Of a DNA stretch of 64,000 bases, positions 1-9,465 are shown one piece after another. The notes under the pieces are model-generated. The model searched no databases and was not told the origin of the DNA. It saw only the letters and a program-made list of their open reading frames with translations. The stretch is from [Borrelia] turdi (GTDB lineage Bacteria; Spirochaetota; Spirochaetia; Borreliales; Borreliaceae). Position 1 is the stretch's first letter. Every line of letters begins with the position of its first letter. The stretch spans positions 186,001 to 250,000 of the forward strand of contig NZ_QBLM01000001.1 in the NCBI RefSeq assembly GCF_008828755.2. Direction: 5' to 3'. Position numbers and translations under genes: made by a program.

Positions 1-949
1 TTCCAAGCCTCTCTCTTGCTGATTCTAAATAAGGATTAAGATTGAGAGCTTCTCTCCAGTATTTTCTAGCTTTAGGATAATCTTTATCTCTTTTCCTATA
101 TATATCTCCTATTTTAACATAAACGCTAGAATTTGAACTATTAATTTCTAGAACTTTATTATAGTAATTAAAAGCATTGTCATAGTCACCTTTATCTAAT
201 AGAATGTCTCCATATAGCAAATATACCTTTTGAATTAAATTTTCATCCGTTTTCTCACCCTTTGACAATTTTTCCTGCTCTTCTTTTATTATTTTTTTTA
301 TATACTCGATGCTTTTGTTTACATCATTCAACTTATAATTAACATAAGCTAAACTCCAAAGCACTAAATCAGATTTATTTTCATTATAAGCTTTTTCAAA
401 AAACTTTAAACTGGACCTGTAATCTCTTAAAAGCTGATACGAATACCCCAAATATTCAAAAATATCTTCTTTAATATTCATGAAATCAAAATTATCAACA
501 CTTAAAGCCTTCTTCAAAAATTTTACAGCAAGTTCACTATAAAACTCTCCTTTATGAGAATATGCCTTTCCTAATATATAATACAAAGGACCTATAGAAA
601 CTCCATTATTTATAGAAATTAAAAATCTTAATCTTTCTATGGATTTATCTAAAAATTCTCCTTTTAAATATCCTTCATTTACTATCAAAGAATAATAAAA
701 GTATGAAAATCCCAAAAGCAAATTTAAATTAAAATCAAATCTATGATTTTTAATATCATTCTCAGCATAATCTATTATTTCTTTATATTCTTTTTTATCC
801 CACAGCAAAAGCAAATCAACTTCTGTTGGCCCTGCTTTTAAATAAGAATTAGAAAAAGATTTAAAATATGACAAGATATAATAAATTAAAAAAACAAAAA
901 TGAAAATCATAAATAAATAAACAATGTATCTTAAATACCTTATTTTCAT
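1..949 (-). CDS. TPR-repeat membrane-anchored protein (partial, C-terminus beyond window)
   Basis: My translation from the ATG at 949 stays open to the left edge (about 316 codons), so the C-terminus is missing. The protein starts with a short basic stretch and one hydrophobic segment (about residues 8-28), which suggests a signal anchor. The rest is a run of helix pairs typical of tetratricopeptide repeats, for example LYYILGKAYSHKGE, DIFEYLGYSYQLLRDY and VYLLYGDILLDKGDYDNA. TPR arrays bind partner proteins, and no enzymatic motif is visible. The start is preceded by a GAG-type ribosome binding site. It lies just downstream of RNase P RNA on the same strand. The partner and role are unknown. 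Confidence 0.75.
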   Translation of the reverse strand, partial: MKIRYLRYIVYLFMIFIFVFLIYYILSYFKSFSNSYLKAGPTEVDLLLLWDKKEYKEIIDYAENDIKNHRFDFNLNLLLGFSYFYYSLIVNEGYLKGEFLDKSIERLRFLISINNGVSIGPLYYILGKAYSHKGEFYSELAVKFLKKALSVDNFDFMNIKEDIFEYLGYSYQLLRDYRSSLKFFEKAYNENKSDLVLWSLAYVNYKLNDVNKSIEYIKKIIKEEQEKLSKGEKTDENLIQKVYLLYGDILLDKGDYDNAFNYYNKVLEINSSNSSVYVKIGDIYRKRDKDYPKARKYWREALNLNPYLESARERLG

Positions 950-978
950 TTAAAACTCTCTTTTGGGCTTATGAAATT

Positions 979-1326
979 AAGCTGACACCCATAAGCCGAG
1001 TTCTGTACTATGCCATCATCTCTCTTGTTTTTTTATCGCTAAAAAAATCATGCGATCTACCCGTAAACATGTCCTCAAGAACAAAGGAAGCTTACATACT
1101 TGATCTTGCTCCTAATGAGGTTTATCTTGCCTGTATTTATTGCTAAATAAGCGGTGAGCTCTTACCTCACCTTTTCACCCTTGCCTTTTATGGCGGTAAT
1201 TTTCTGCGACACTTTCTTAGGTTTAAAACCCCTAGGCATTACCTAGCATTATGTTCTTATTGGAGCTCGGACTTTCCTCTTAAGCTTTAATTATTATAAA
1301 ACTAAGCGATGGCTGACTGTCAGCTT
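979..1326 (-). ncRNA. rnpB: RNase P RNA (M1 RNA)
   Basis: This is the catalytic RNA that removes 5' leaders from tRNA precursors. On the minus strand the 5' part carries the conserved bacterial element AGAGGAAAGTCCGAGCTCC (near 1280-1262). The 3' part carries the conserved tail ending in ACAGAACTCGGCTTATGGGT (near 1005-985). The ends are set by the P1 helix: AAGCTGACA (1326-1318) pairs with TGTCAGCTT (987-979). This gives about 348 nt, normal for a bacterial type A RNA. It sits between the zinc-ribbon gene and the TPR gene, all on the same strand. Exact ends are inferred from P1 pairing. Confidence 0.93.
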
Positions 1327-1353
1327 AAATAAAAAGTATCAAATTAATAAATT

Positions 1354-2112
1354 TTATTCAATAAGATCTGCTAAACTGCCAGGAATTATTTCATCACTTA
1401 TTTGAATTTTATCCTGATAATAGAGTATTCTACTGCAATAAGGGCAAAATTTAATATCATTGGGCTCCCGTCTTACTTTATTTGCAAATTCAATAGGAAG
1501 TATCATATTACAGCCTTTGCAAACATTGTTAATCAAGGGCACAACGCCATTTGATTTATTTCTTATTATTCTTTGAAATTTAAATAAAAAATCCTCATTC
1601 ATTTTAGAAGTACAATTTAACTCTTCGCTCTCTATTTCTAAAAGTTTCTTTTCAATTTCTAAAAGCTCCAACTCTAAACTATTGCTTTCAGACCTAAAAC
1701 ATTCTTCTTCTTTACTATGCTTCTCGTTGATATCTAATATTTCCTTTTCTATTTTAGTTTTAAGCCCATTAACATGTGTCATCTTTTTTCTAATTGTAAC
1801 TTCATCATCAATAATAACCTGAAGTTCTTTTTCAAGAGCCTCATATTCTCTTTGCGTTTTAATGCTATCGATTTTTTCTTCTGCCTTACTCTTTCTTGAA
1901 TTAATATCTTGAATATCTAACTTTAAAGCAGAGTCTTCTTTTTGATATTCTTTAAACTTTTGTTGCAAATCAATAAGAACTTTAGATAATTCTTCAATCT
2001 GATTTTTTTTCATCTCCAAATACTTGGGAATACTTTTTCGCCTTTCCTCAAGCTCAAACTTAGACTTATATATAACTTCAAGTTTTTTTAATGTATCAAT
2101 ATTATTCTCCAT
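1354..2112 (-). CDS. Coiled-coil protein with C-terminal C4 zinc ribbon
   Basis: About 252 residues. Roughly the first 180 are a long charged, heptad-like coiled coil. The C-terminus has two CxxC pairs, CKGC and CPYC, about 24 residues apart, which form a C4 zinc ribbon as in the DUF164 / zf-RING_7 family. Members of this family are thought to bind nucleic acid or act as adaptors, but the precise role is unknown. I chose the ATG at 2112 rather than the TTG one codon upstream because the GGAGG site leaves only one base before the TTG. It follows rpoD with a gap of about 13 bases, so it is probably in the mltG-dnaG-rpoD operon. Confidence 0.8.
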   Translation of the reverse strand: MENNIDTLKKLEVIYKSKFELEERRKSIPKYLEMKKNQIEELSKVLIDLQQKFKEYQKEDSALKLDIQDINSRKSKAEEKIDSIKTQREYEALEKELQVIIDDEVTIRKKMTHVNGLKTKIEKEILDINEKHSKEEECFRSESNSLELELLEIEKKLLEIESEELNCTSKMNEDFLFKFQRIIRNKSNGVVPLINNVCKGCNMILPIEFANKVRREPNDIKFCPYCSRILYYQDKIQISDEIIPGSLADLIE

Positions 2113-2125
2113 CAATCCTCCATTT

Positions 2126-4018
2126 TCAATTTAAATCTTCAAGATAATCTTTTAATTTTTGAGTTTTTTTGGGATTTTTAAGACGCCTTAATGCCTTAGA
2201 TTCAATTTGCCTAATTCTTTCTCTTGTAACATTAAAATGAAGTCCAACCTCTTCAAGAGTTAAAGAATAACCATCTTCAAGGCCAAATCTCATTTTTACA
2301 ACTTCTTGCTCTCTTTCGGGAAGAGTTCCAAGAATTGCTCTTATTTGATCTTGTAAAACTACAAAGGATGTATGATTTGCAGGATTTTTTATTGCCTTAT
2401 CCTCAATAAAATCACTAAGAACAGAATCCTCTTCTTCTCCAATTGGTGTTTCAAGAGAAACTGGCTCTCTTGAAACACTTTTTACAGTTTTAACCTTTTT
2501 AAGTTCCCATCCAAGTCTGTCTGAGAGCTCTTCATCTGTGGGATCTTTCCCTAAAACTTGGATTAAATATCTAGTTTCTCTATTAAGTCTATTTATTTGT
2601 TCAATCATATGTACAGGAACTCTAATTGTACGAGCTTGATCAGAAATAGATCTTGTTATAGCCTGTCTAATCCACCAAGTAGCATAAGTTGAAAACTTAA
2701 AACCTCTCTTATATTCAAACTTTTCAACAGCTTTAATTAATCCAATATTACCTTCTTGAACAAGGTCAAAAAAATGAAGCCCCCTATTTGCATATTTTTT
2801 AGCAATACTTACAACAAGCCTTAAATTGGCCTTAATCAACTGATCTTTAGCATGTTGCATCATTTGTTTCCCTTTAGCAATCTCTTCTGACATACTTATT
2901 ATTTTATCCATTGGATATTCATAATACATTTCAATTCTCTCAAGTTCTTTTTGAGCAAGCTGAGCCTCTGTAATCTGCTCTTTAATAGCATCTTCTTTAA
3001 GTTTAAGAGATTTTTCTATCTCTATTCTTTTTTCAGCAATAGTCAAATCCCTTCCAAGCACCCTTAAGTCTCTTATTTTTTCAATTTTCAACCTGCCTAG
3101 AATTATTCTTTGCTGTCTTTGTAAATCCTTTATTTTGTTAGCAGAGTCAATATAATCATCTGAAAAGATCCTTAATTCATCTTGATACAAAGGAATGTCT
3201 CTTAAAAGCTCTTTTAGGGCTAATCTTTCCATTTTTAAATTTTTTTCAAAAATATCCCCCCCAAGCTCGTATACCCTATGCTTATTATCTACATAACTTA
3301 TTAAACGATCTTGAATTGGTTTTAAAGGAATTTTGTAAAAAGAGGCAATTCTTTTTTTTTTATTATAATAATCGGGATTACTCTCTTTATCCTTATCTTT
3401 TTCTCTTTTAAAAAACTCTTCTCTTTCCATTCTTGAATAAATAGTATTAACAAGATTATAATAGTTTTCTATAACAAGTCCTTCATTCTTGAGAATATTC
3501 TCAATTATACTCTCTCCAGAATCCATTTGCTTTGCAAGTTCAACTTCTTGATTTCCTGTTAATAGAAACTCTTTTCCTATTTCCTTTAAATAAAGCTTTA
3601 TTGGATCTTCTGAGTGACTATCTTTTAAGACATTGTTTTTAATATAACCTGAACCTAAATCATCCTTAACAGAAATATTTTCTTCATCACAATCATCCAG
3701 CTTTCCATCAATATCAATATCCTCCTCATCACTTTGAAAACCATCATCTAAAATCATAAAATTTCTATCAGATTCAATATCTTCCTCTTCTTCTTCATTT
3801 CCATCTTCGGTGCTGACCAGATCTAATTCTGAAATTTTATTAACTAACCTTATTCCTCTATCCTCAAGCATTGAACAAATACAATCAAGTATCTCTGGCT
3901 CTAATATGTCATCAGGAAGCAAATTTGATAATTCACTAAAACTAAGAGATTTTCTATCTCCCAAATGAATAATAATACCCTCTATCAGCTTCGAATATTT
4001 CTTTTCCAAATCGGACAA
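2126..4018 (-). CDS. rpoD: RNA polymerase primary sigma factor (sigma-70)
   Basis: This is the housekeeping sigma factor that directs RNA polymerase to -35/-10 promoters. Region 2 lies at about residues 390-470, with [20 protein letters not shown] and [14 protein letters not shown] for core binding and -10 melting. Regions 3 and 4 follow, with the region 4.2 helix-turn-helix [18 protein letters not shown] near the C-terminus. The N-terminal third is an acidic region 1.1 and non-conserved region with a Glu/Asp-rich run. At 630 residues it is normal for a primary sigma. It starts with TTG, supported by GGGGAG seven bases upstream. It is three bases from dnaG, as in the classic macromolecular-synthesis operon but without rpsU. 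Confidence 0.97.
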   Translation of the reverse strand: MSDLEKKYSKLIEGIIIHLGDRKSLSFSELSNLLPDDILEPEILDCICSMLEDRGIRLVNKISELDLVSTEDGNEEEEEDIESDRNFMILDDGFQSDEEDIDIDGKLDDCDEENISVKDDLGSGYIKNNVLKDSHSEDPIKLYLKEIGKEFLLTGNQEVELAKQMDSGESIIENILKNEGLVIENYYNLVNTIYSRMEREEFFKREKDKDKESNPDYYNKKKRIASFYKIPLKPIQDRLISYVDNKHRVYELGGDIFEKNLKMERLALKELLRDIPLYQDELRIFSDDYIDSANKIKDLQRQQRIILGRLKIEKIRDLRVLGRDLTIAEKRIEIEKSLKLKEDAIKEQITEAQLAQKELERIEMYYEYPMDKIISMSEEIAKGKQMMQHAKDQLIKANLRLVVSIAKKYANRGLHFFDLVQEGNIGLIKAVEKFEYKRGFKFSTYATWWIRQAITRSISDQARTIRVPVHMIEQINRLNRETRYLIQVLGKDPTDEELSDRLGWELKKVKTVKSVSREPVSLETPIGEEEDSVLSDFIEDKAIKNPANHTSFVVLQDQIRAILGTLPEREQEVVKMRFGLEDGYSLTLEEVGLHFNVTRERIRQIESKALRRLKNPKKTQKLKDYLEDLN

Positions 4019-4021
4019 AAC

Positions 4022-5803
4022 TTAACTCCCCGAAACATCGTCTGTATAGATTTTTAAATTTTTTCTTTGCATATTTAAAAACATTAACTCATTTATTTGA
4101 ATCTTAGCATCTATCAAAGAGTCCCCATCAGATCTTTTTTTGCAAAGCAAAACACGGGACTCTAATTTTCTTCTCTTGATTGCAAGTAAAATATGAATAA
4201 GTGTCTCATTATCCACTTCAAATTCAGAATTTAAAATTTCTTCAAAAAAAAATTCACTAACTTTGTAGCTATCCTTTAAAGTTCTTTTTAAATCCATTAA
4301 TGAAAAATCTTTATTATTTTCAAATAAATACTCAAAGCACATAAAAATTTTTCTGACATTGATATCAATTAAATCGCTATCAATAATGTTGCGCCTTATT
4401 ATACCAAAATAACTAAAATTTTTCAACAAAGCTACTATTAGATACCTCTCATAAGAATCATCATTATGAGCATACAAATTTCTTTTATTATTGTCAACTA
4501 CAAATCTTTCTTTTATCCTATAATAATCTTTTAATAAAGTCGCCATACCAATACCAAGCTTATTGCTTAGCTTGTCTAAAAAAATTTTTTTCTGAGTATC
4601 TATTTTTGATAAATTTATCAAATTTAAAAATAAATTAATCATTGCATTTAAATCTACAGTCTTATTTAAATCATATTTATTAGAATAAACATCTAAGAGA
4701 TAATCAAAAGCATCACATCTATTATTTAAAATTTTATGCAAAAAGCTTTCACCTTCATCTTTAAGAGCATCTGCAGGATCACGACCAAAATCCATTTTAA
4801 CAACACTAACATTGATATTAAACGGCAAACAAATTTGATACGCCTTTAAAGTCGCAGAAAGTCCAGCATCATCACCGTCAAAAGAAAATATTACCTCATT
4901 AGCATATCTTTGAATCAAAGCTAGGTGTTCTTTTGAGAAAGAAGTGCCAAGAGTAGATACGGCTCTCTTAACCCCAGATGTAAAAAAAGCAAGAACATCT
5001 ATATATCCTTCTACTAAGATAACTGACTTTGTAGATTTAATCTCATCAAGCCCTTCGTAAAATCCATAAAGAAGCTCCTTTTTTTTAAAAACTTCAGTTT
5101 CGCTTAAATTAATATACTTAGGACCTTTCTCATCTAAATCTCGACCCCCAAAGCCAACAACATTTCCTTTAAAATCTTTAATTGGGAAAATTAATCTTTG
5201 AGATAAAATAGAAGCTTTAGGATTTGCTTTTGAGAATAACCCACTTTTTCTTAGTATTTCAGAAGAGTACCCCTTTGAAACTAAAAAACCATAAAGATCT
5301 AAACCATCTTTAACATAAAATGGTAAATAACCAAGCTCAAATAAATCAACAACTTCTTTAGATATTGATCTATTCTTTAAAACGTAATCTAAAGCTTTTT
5401 TGTTTTTATTTAAAAAAAATTTAATAGTATTTATTAATCTAGAATTCAAAGAGTAAATTTTTGAAACTATGTCTTTATTTTCATTTTTTTTTTCACTTTC
5501 TCTATTTATTTTTAAATCATTATAATAAATACCAGATTTTTCACATAAAATCTTAAGAGCATCATTGTAATTAATTTTTTCCATGTCCATTAAAAATCCA
5601 ATAACATCTCCACTCTTTTTACATCCAAAACAATAAAAATATCCCTGCAAAGGGTTTACAAAAAAAGAAGGGGTTTTCTCAGCATGAAAAGGACAAAGCC
5701 CTTTATAAGTAGATCCCGATTTAATAAGCTTAATATACTGCTCCACAATAGCTACAATGTCAAATTTGGCTTTAATTGAAGTTGCAGTTTGCAAATATTC
5801 CAT
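4022..5803 (-). CDS. dnaG: DNA primase
   Basis: DnaG makes the RNA primers used by the replisome. The N-terminal CHC2 zinc-binding domain is clear (CPFHAEKTPSF, then YCFGCKKSGD, residues about 37-65). The TOPRIM catalytic core follows, with ILVEGYIDVLAF and FSFDGDDAG (about residues 260-315) supplying the metal-binding Glu and Asp residues. The less conserved C-terminus should contact the DnaB helicase. The length of 593 residues fits the family. The ATG is preceded by GGAAG. It lies between mltG (5-base gap) and rpoD (3-base gap), so it is co-transcribed. Confidence 0.97.
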   Translation of the reverse strand: MEYLQTATSIKAKFDIVAIVEQYIKLIKSGSTYKGLCPFHAEKTPSFFVNPLQGYFYCFGCKKSGDVIGFLMDMEKINYNDALKILCEKSGIYYNDLKINRESEKKNENKDIVSKIYSLNSRLINTIKFFLNKNKKALDYVLKNRSISKEVVDLFELGYLPFYVKDGLDLYGFLVSKGYSSEILRKSGLFSKANPKASILSQRLIFPIKDFKGNVVGFGGRDLDEKGPKYINLSETEVFKKKELLYGFYEGLDEIKSTKSVILVEGYIDVLAFFTSGVKRAVSTLGTSFSKEHLALIQRYANEVIFSFDGDDAGLSATLKAYQICLPFNINVSVVKMDFGRDPADALKDEGESFLHKILNNRCDAFDYLLDVYSNKYDLNKTVDLNAMINLFLNLINLSKIDTQKKIFLDKLSNKLGIGMATLLKDYYRIKERFVVDNNKRNLYAHNDDSYERYLIVALLKNFSYFGIIRRNIIDSDLIDINVRKIFMCFEYLFENNKDFSLMDLKRTLKDSYKVSEFFFEEILNSEFEVDNETLIHILLAIKRRKLESRVLLCKKRSDGDSLIDAKIQINELMFLNMQRKNLKIYTDDVSGS

Positions 5804-5808
5804 ACTTC

Positions 5809-6840
5809 CTAATCCTTAGTAATAAAATTTTTAATATAATCTTTTGCTCCTAAAAGATGTGAAGAATAATCTGATGAAAATTGATGTGTGCCTAACTTAG
5901 AGTCTTTAACTACAAAAAATAAATACTGCGTATTTTTCGGGAAAAAAGCTGCTTGTAGCGAAATAATACCAGCATTTGAAATTGGAGTAGGAGGATACCC
6001 TTTATTAATATATGTATTATAAGGAGAATTTATTTCTAAATCTGAAAAATAAATTCTTTTAGGATGACTTCGTCCTAGCTCCTCTGTAATAACATATTCA
6101 ATAGTAGCACAAGATTGTAATGCCATACCAGATTTTATTCTGTTATAAAAAACCGAAGACATTATTGAAGCTTCACTTTTAACTCTATATTCACGCTCAA
6201 CAATAGATGCTATAATTACTCTATTGTAAAAATCTTTACTTGAATAATCACTAAAAACAATGCCTATAGATTTAAGCTTATTTAAAAAATTATCAACAAA
6301 CATGCGAACAATATTCTTTATTTCCATACCCTTATAAAATTTATAAGTATCTGGAAATAAAAATCCTTCAAGAGAGTCATAATCAAATCCAAGCTCATAA
6401 ATAAACGATTTTTCTTTGATCAAAAAAATAAAATCTTTAACATCATCAATTAAAGCACATTCTTTAAGCTTAAAAGCAATTCTTCTGCTGGAATACCCTT
6501 CGGGTATTGTAACATCAATATTTATATTAGAAGATCCCCTTAACAATTCTTTATATATCTCAAATGTAGAAAGATCACTATTGATTAAATATCTTCCCTC
6601 TTTAAATTGTTTATCACTACCAAAAATATAAGAAATAAAAACAAGAAGTAATTCGGATTTAATTAATTTCTGCTTTTTCAATTCTTTAGCTATTTTTCTA
6701 ACTCCCCAACCTTTTTCAACATCAAATTCATAAACTAAACCATTTGATAAATAAGATAGATTTAAAAAATATATAAAAATTGACAAAACAGATCCCAAGA
6801 AGAACAAAAGAATAAATACTTTCCCAATTTTAATAAGCAC
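5809..6840 (-). CDS. mltG: Endolytic murein transglycosylase (YceG/MltG)
   Basis: MltG cuts nascent peptidoglycan glycan strands at the inner membrane and so sets chain termination. There is one N-terminal transmembrane segment (about residues 8-28) followed by a periplasmic LysM-like part and the YceG catalytic domain. The segment IIASIVEREY carries the family catalytic glutamate (about residue 215). The later motif YNTYINKGYPPTPISNAG is diagnostic. At 343 residues it matches the family. The GTG start is supported by GGAG six bases upstream. It heads a tight operon with dnaG and rpoD. Confidence 0.93.
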   Translation of the reverse strand: MLIKIGKVFILLFFLGSVLSIFIYFLNLSYLSNGLVYEFDVEKGWGVRKIAKELKKQKLIKSELLLVFISYIFGSDKQFKEGRYLINSDLSTFEIYKELLRGSSNINIDVTIPEGYSSRRIAFKLKECALIDDVKDFIFLIKEKSFIYELGFDYDSLEGFLFPDTYKFYKGMEIKNIVRMFVDNFLNKLKSIGIVFSDYSSKDFYNRVIIASIVEREYRVKSEASIMSSVFYNRIKSGMALQSCATIEYVITEELGRSHPKRIYFSDLEINSPYNTYINKGYPPTPISNAGIISLQAAFFPKNTQYLFFVVKDSKLGTHQFSSDYSSHLLGAKDYIKNFITKD

Positions 6841-6998
6841 AAGAATCTCCTAGCTAAACAAAAGTATTTGCTAATATAAGTAATAAGAACTTTTCTAAAT
6901 AAGCAAAAATATAAGAACCGCAATTAAACGACATAACGCATTTAAAAGATCATAACCAAAACATTTTAAAAAGGCAATCATTTATAATTCCACTAAAT
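6841..6998. other. Intergenic region between tRNA-Tyr and mltG
   Basis: 158 bases of A+T-rich DNA with no coding frame and no strong hairpin. It may hold the mltG-dnaG-rpoD promoter, or the operon may be read from the upstream tRNA transcript. I cannot pick a confident -35/-10 pair. Confidence 0.4.
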
Positions 6999-7080
6999 TG
7001 GGGAGGGTGGGATTCGAACCCACGTAGGCAAAGCCAACAGATTTACAGTCTGCCCCGGTTAACCACTTCGGTACCGCCCC
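6999..7080 (-). tRNA. tRNA-Tyr (anticodon GTA)
   Basis: The minus strand folds into a class II tRNA with a long variable arm. The anticodon loop CTGTAAA holds GTA (7046-7044), and the T arm is GTGGG-TTCGAAT-CCCAC. The acceptor stem is GGGGCGG against CCTCCCC, which leaves a C5/U68 mismatch. The discriminator is A and no CCA is encoded. It lies four bases downstream of tRNA-Thr, so the two are probably one transcript. Confidence 0.95.
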
Positions 7081-7084
7081 TAAA

Positions 7085-7158
7085 AGCCGACTGTCGGAGT
7101 CGAACCGACGACCTGCGGTTTACAAGACCGCTGCTCTGGCCAGCTGAGCTAAGTCGGC
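7085..7158 (-). tRNA. tRNA-Thr (anticodon TGT)
   Basis: The minus strand gives a standard cloverleaf. The acceptor GCCGACT pairs with AGTCGGC, and the anticodon stem-loop GCGGT-CTTGTAA-ACCGC reads ACA codons. The T loop is TTCGACT. The discriminator is U and CCA is not encoded. It is first in a two-tRNA unit with tRNA-Tyr. Confidence 0.96.
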
Positions 7159-7177
7159 AAATAAGAAACTAATAGTT

Positions 7178-7206
7178 AGTTTATAAAAATAAAATTCATT
7201 AGTCAA
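7178..7206 (-). promoter_or_regulatory. Promoter for the tRNA-Thr/tRNA-Tyr unit
   Basis: On the minus strand TTGACT (7206-7201) and TAAACT (7183-7178) are separated by 17 bases. The -10 lies 19 bases before the tRNA-Thr 5' end, a good distance for a short leader. Confidence 0.6.
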
Positions 7207-7246
7207 TAGAATAATAAAAAACAATTACTGCAATCTTTTTATTAAT

Positions 7247-7570
7247 CTATTTGTTACCAGAAAGAAAAATTTTAAAAACAAGAGCACAAGAAAAAATCAT
7301 AAAACTAAAAATTAAAATTAAATAATAATTAATTTTTTTATTTCTCAATAAATAAAAAAATATCAACCTAGTAGATTCAAGCCCAAAAGAAACAGAGCTT
7401 AAAATAATAGTAAGATCAAGGTAAAATTTCTGAAAATTGTAAACAAAAATATTGTAAGAACCAGCAAAAAAAACGAATAAACTCAACAAAGAATTTAAAA
7501 ACAATACAATAACCAAAATTCTAATAAAATTTGAAAAACGTCTTAAATTTTTTACTTTAAAAGCTCCCAT
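7247..7570 (-). CDS. Small multi-pass membrane protein, unknown function
   Basis: 107 residues with three likely membrane helices (about 14-40, 50-72 and 80-102) separated by short basic loops. I recognise no family motif. It follows the 590-residue unknown protein by five bases, and its ATG has no clear ribosome binding site, so translation is probably coupled to that gene. It lies just upstream of the tRNA promoter. Function unknown. Confidence 0.65.
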   Translation of the reverse strand: MGAFKVKNLRRFSNFIRILVIVLFLNSLLSLFVFFAGSYNIFVYNFQKFYLDLTIILSSVSFGLESTRLIFFYLLRNKKINYYLILIFSFMIFSCALVFKIFLSGNK

Positions 7571-7575
7571 GAAAT

Positions 7576-9348
7576 TTATAAATTTTTTATTATAAAAAGT
7601 GCTTGGTTGATGATTTCTAAAAGATTACCAATAACATCAGCTAATGTAATTTTTTTATTTTCATTTCCCATTGACTTATAAGAAACTGTTAAAGATTTTC
7701 TAATAAAAGCATTATGATTTTCCAAAAGAGTCAAACATCTCTTTTTAAGCTCAATAAAATAATCTACAAATCTATTTGAAACCTTATCAATAAAAGCAGA
7801 TTCATTTAAACACCACTTTAAAATCCTTTCTTTATAAGAATCATCAATTTTGCTATCTCTTTTATGCCTTTCAAACTCCTCATTTTTATAATCAATCTCA
7901 AAGTAAATATTATAAATTTCTTTTTTTAAAACAGTAATATTATTTTCAATATCAACATATATATTTCTCAAATCATGATTATTAATTAATACAACATTAT
8001 TTATAGTTCTTAAAACTTCCATCATTCTAACATCATATATATTTTTAAAAAAATAATTGAGAAAATATAACTTTTTAAAGCTATAGCGACTAAGATTTAA
8101 TTCGTTAAAAATCTCACCCTTTAAATTTAAAATTATACTAGGATCTCTAATAAGACTTTTTATCTCTTTAATCACAAGAACTTTTAAAGAACTATCACGC
8201 CTTGTAATAGCTTGTCCCATAACATTTAAAAATAAAATATTCTCATAAAAATTTTTTATATCAAAAAAGGGTACATATTTTTTAGGAGATGCAACTGGGT
8301 TTTTGCAATATACCCTAAAAACATCCAAATAAGGTAAAGTTCTCGATAAGCTAACAATCTTAGATACAATAGATAAAACATTTTTCAATACATATTCTAC
8401 TCGAGATAAATGATCTTCTCTTGAAATTATTTCTGAATTACTAATATCATCGGATATTAAAAAATAGTTTGATATAATACTTTTAACGATATCCTCATCT
8501 ATCTCAACATCTTTTAATGTATACAAAATGTCAAAAAAATAATTCAAATACTTACTAACACTTGAAAAGCTAGTTCCAAATCCAACCTCAAGATCAACAA
8601 TACTAATATTTTCAACATTATCTAAAAGATCTACATTAAAAAATGAAAAAAAAGATTTGTAAGGAAAAAACGCTAAACTATTAAAAACATAATAAAATTC
8701 AAACATATCAGAGACAGTTTTATAAGTATCTGCTGGGATTGAATTAATATACTCATTTATCTTGATCTTAAGCGATTCTTCTAAATCGTTTTGGGTCTTT
8801 TCTTTTTTTAAAAAAAGCTCATATTCACCTTCGTCCAAAAAATCTTCCAAATTTTTCTTAAAATGAAGAACTTTATTTTGAATAATTTCTAAAATAGTCT
8901 GTTCAACAGCAATGCCACCTTTTTCTAATTTCTTAAAAAATTCTTTCAATTCCATTGAATATCGACAAACGCCAAAAAACATTTCTACAAAACCAACATA
9001 CAAACATTCTCTCTTAAAATCTATTACTGGATTTTTACACATTTCATTAATTTGATTTTCTAGACTCTTTATAACATAAGCTTTATAAATATCTTCTTTA
9101 CTCTTATCCTTCTGAAAAAAATTTAAAATGGTTAACCAAATTCTTATAAGAAATGATTCTTCCATTAAACGCCCTGAAAGAAATTTTTCAAGCTGAGAAT
9201 CAACATAAGGCTCATTGCTACAATTGGGCAAAACAAACTCAGAAGAATTTAAACCCAAACTTTTTCTTATATCATTCATCAACCTATTTTTAGTCTCTTT
9301 TGAAAGCTGACATATAGCGTTGTATACACTATTGTTATTACCACTCAT
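7576..9348 (-). CDS. Large conserved hypothetical protein
   Basis: 590 residues, probably mostly helical, rich in Leu, Ile, Lys, Asn and Phe. I see no signal peptide, membrane helix or catalytic motif. Single hydrophobic patches (for example around residues 225-240) look like core helices. The ATG at 9348 has a GAGG site six bases upstream. It is divergent from cca and followed by a small membrane protein, which may be a partner. I do not recognise the family; it may be restricted to Borrelia. Confidence 0.65.
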   Translation of the reverse strand: MSGNNNSVYNAICQLSKETKNRLMNDIRKSLGLNSSEFVLPNCSNEPYVDSQLEKFLSGRLMEESFLIRIWLTILNFFQKDKSKEDIYKAYVIKSLENQINEMCKNPVIDFKRECLYVGFVEMFFGVCRYSMELKEFFKKLEKGGIAVEQTILEIIQNKVLHFKKNLEDFLDEGEYELFLKKEKTQNDLEESLKIKINEYINSIPADTYKTVSDMFEFYYVFNSLAFFPYKSFFSFFNVDLLDNVENISIVDLEVGFGTSFSSVSKYLNYFFDILYTLKDVEIDEDIVKSIISNYFLISDDISNSEIISREDHLSRVEYVLKNVLSIVSKIVSLSRTLPYLDVFRVYCKNPVASPKKYVPFFDIKNFYENILFLNVMGQAITRRDSSLKVLVIKEIKSLIRDPSIILNLKGEIFNELNLSRYSFKKLYFLNYFFKNIYDVRMMEVLRTINNVVLINNHDLRNIYVDIENNITVLKKEIYNIYFEIDYKNEEFERHKRDSKIDDSYKERILKWCLNESAFIDKVSNRFVDYFIELKKRCLTLLENHNAFIRKSLTVSYKSMGNENKKITLADVIGNLLEIINQALFIIKNL

Positions 9349-9465
9349 AAAACCTCAATAAAACCATTTAAAAAAATAAATGCACTATTTATAACATAGT
9401 TCAAATAAATTAAAATTGTAAATCAATTTTAGAAAAAAATTATTTACACTATAATATAATTTTAT

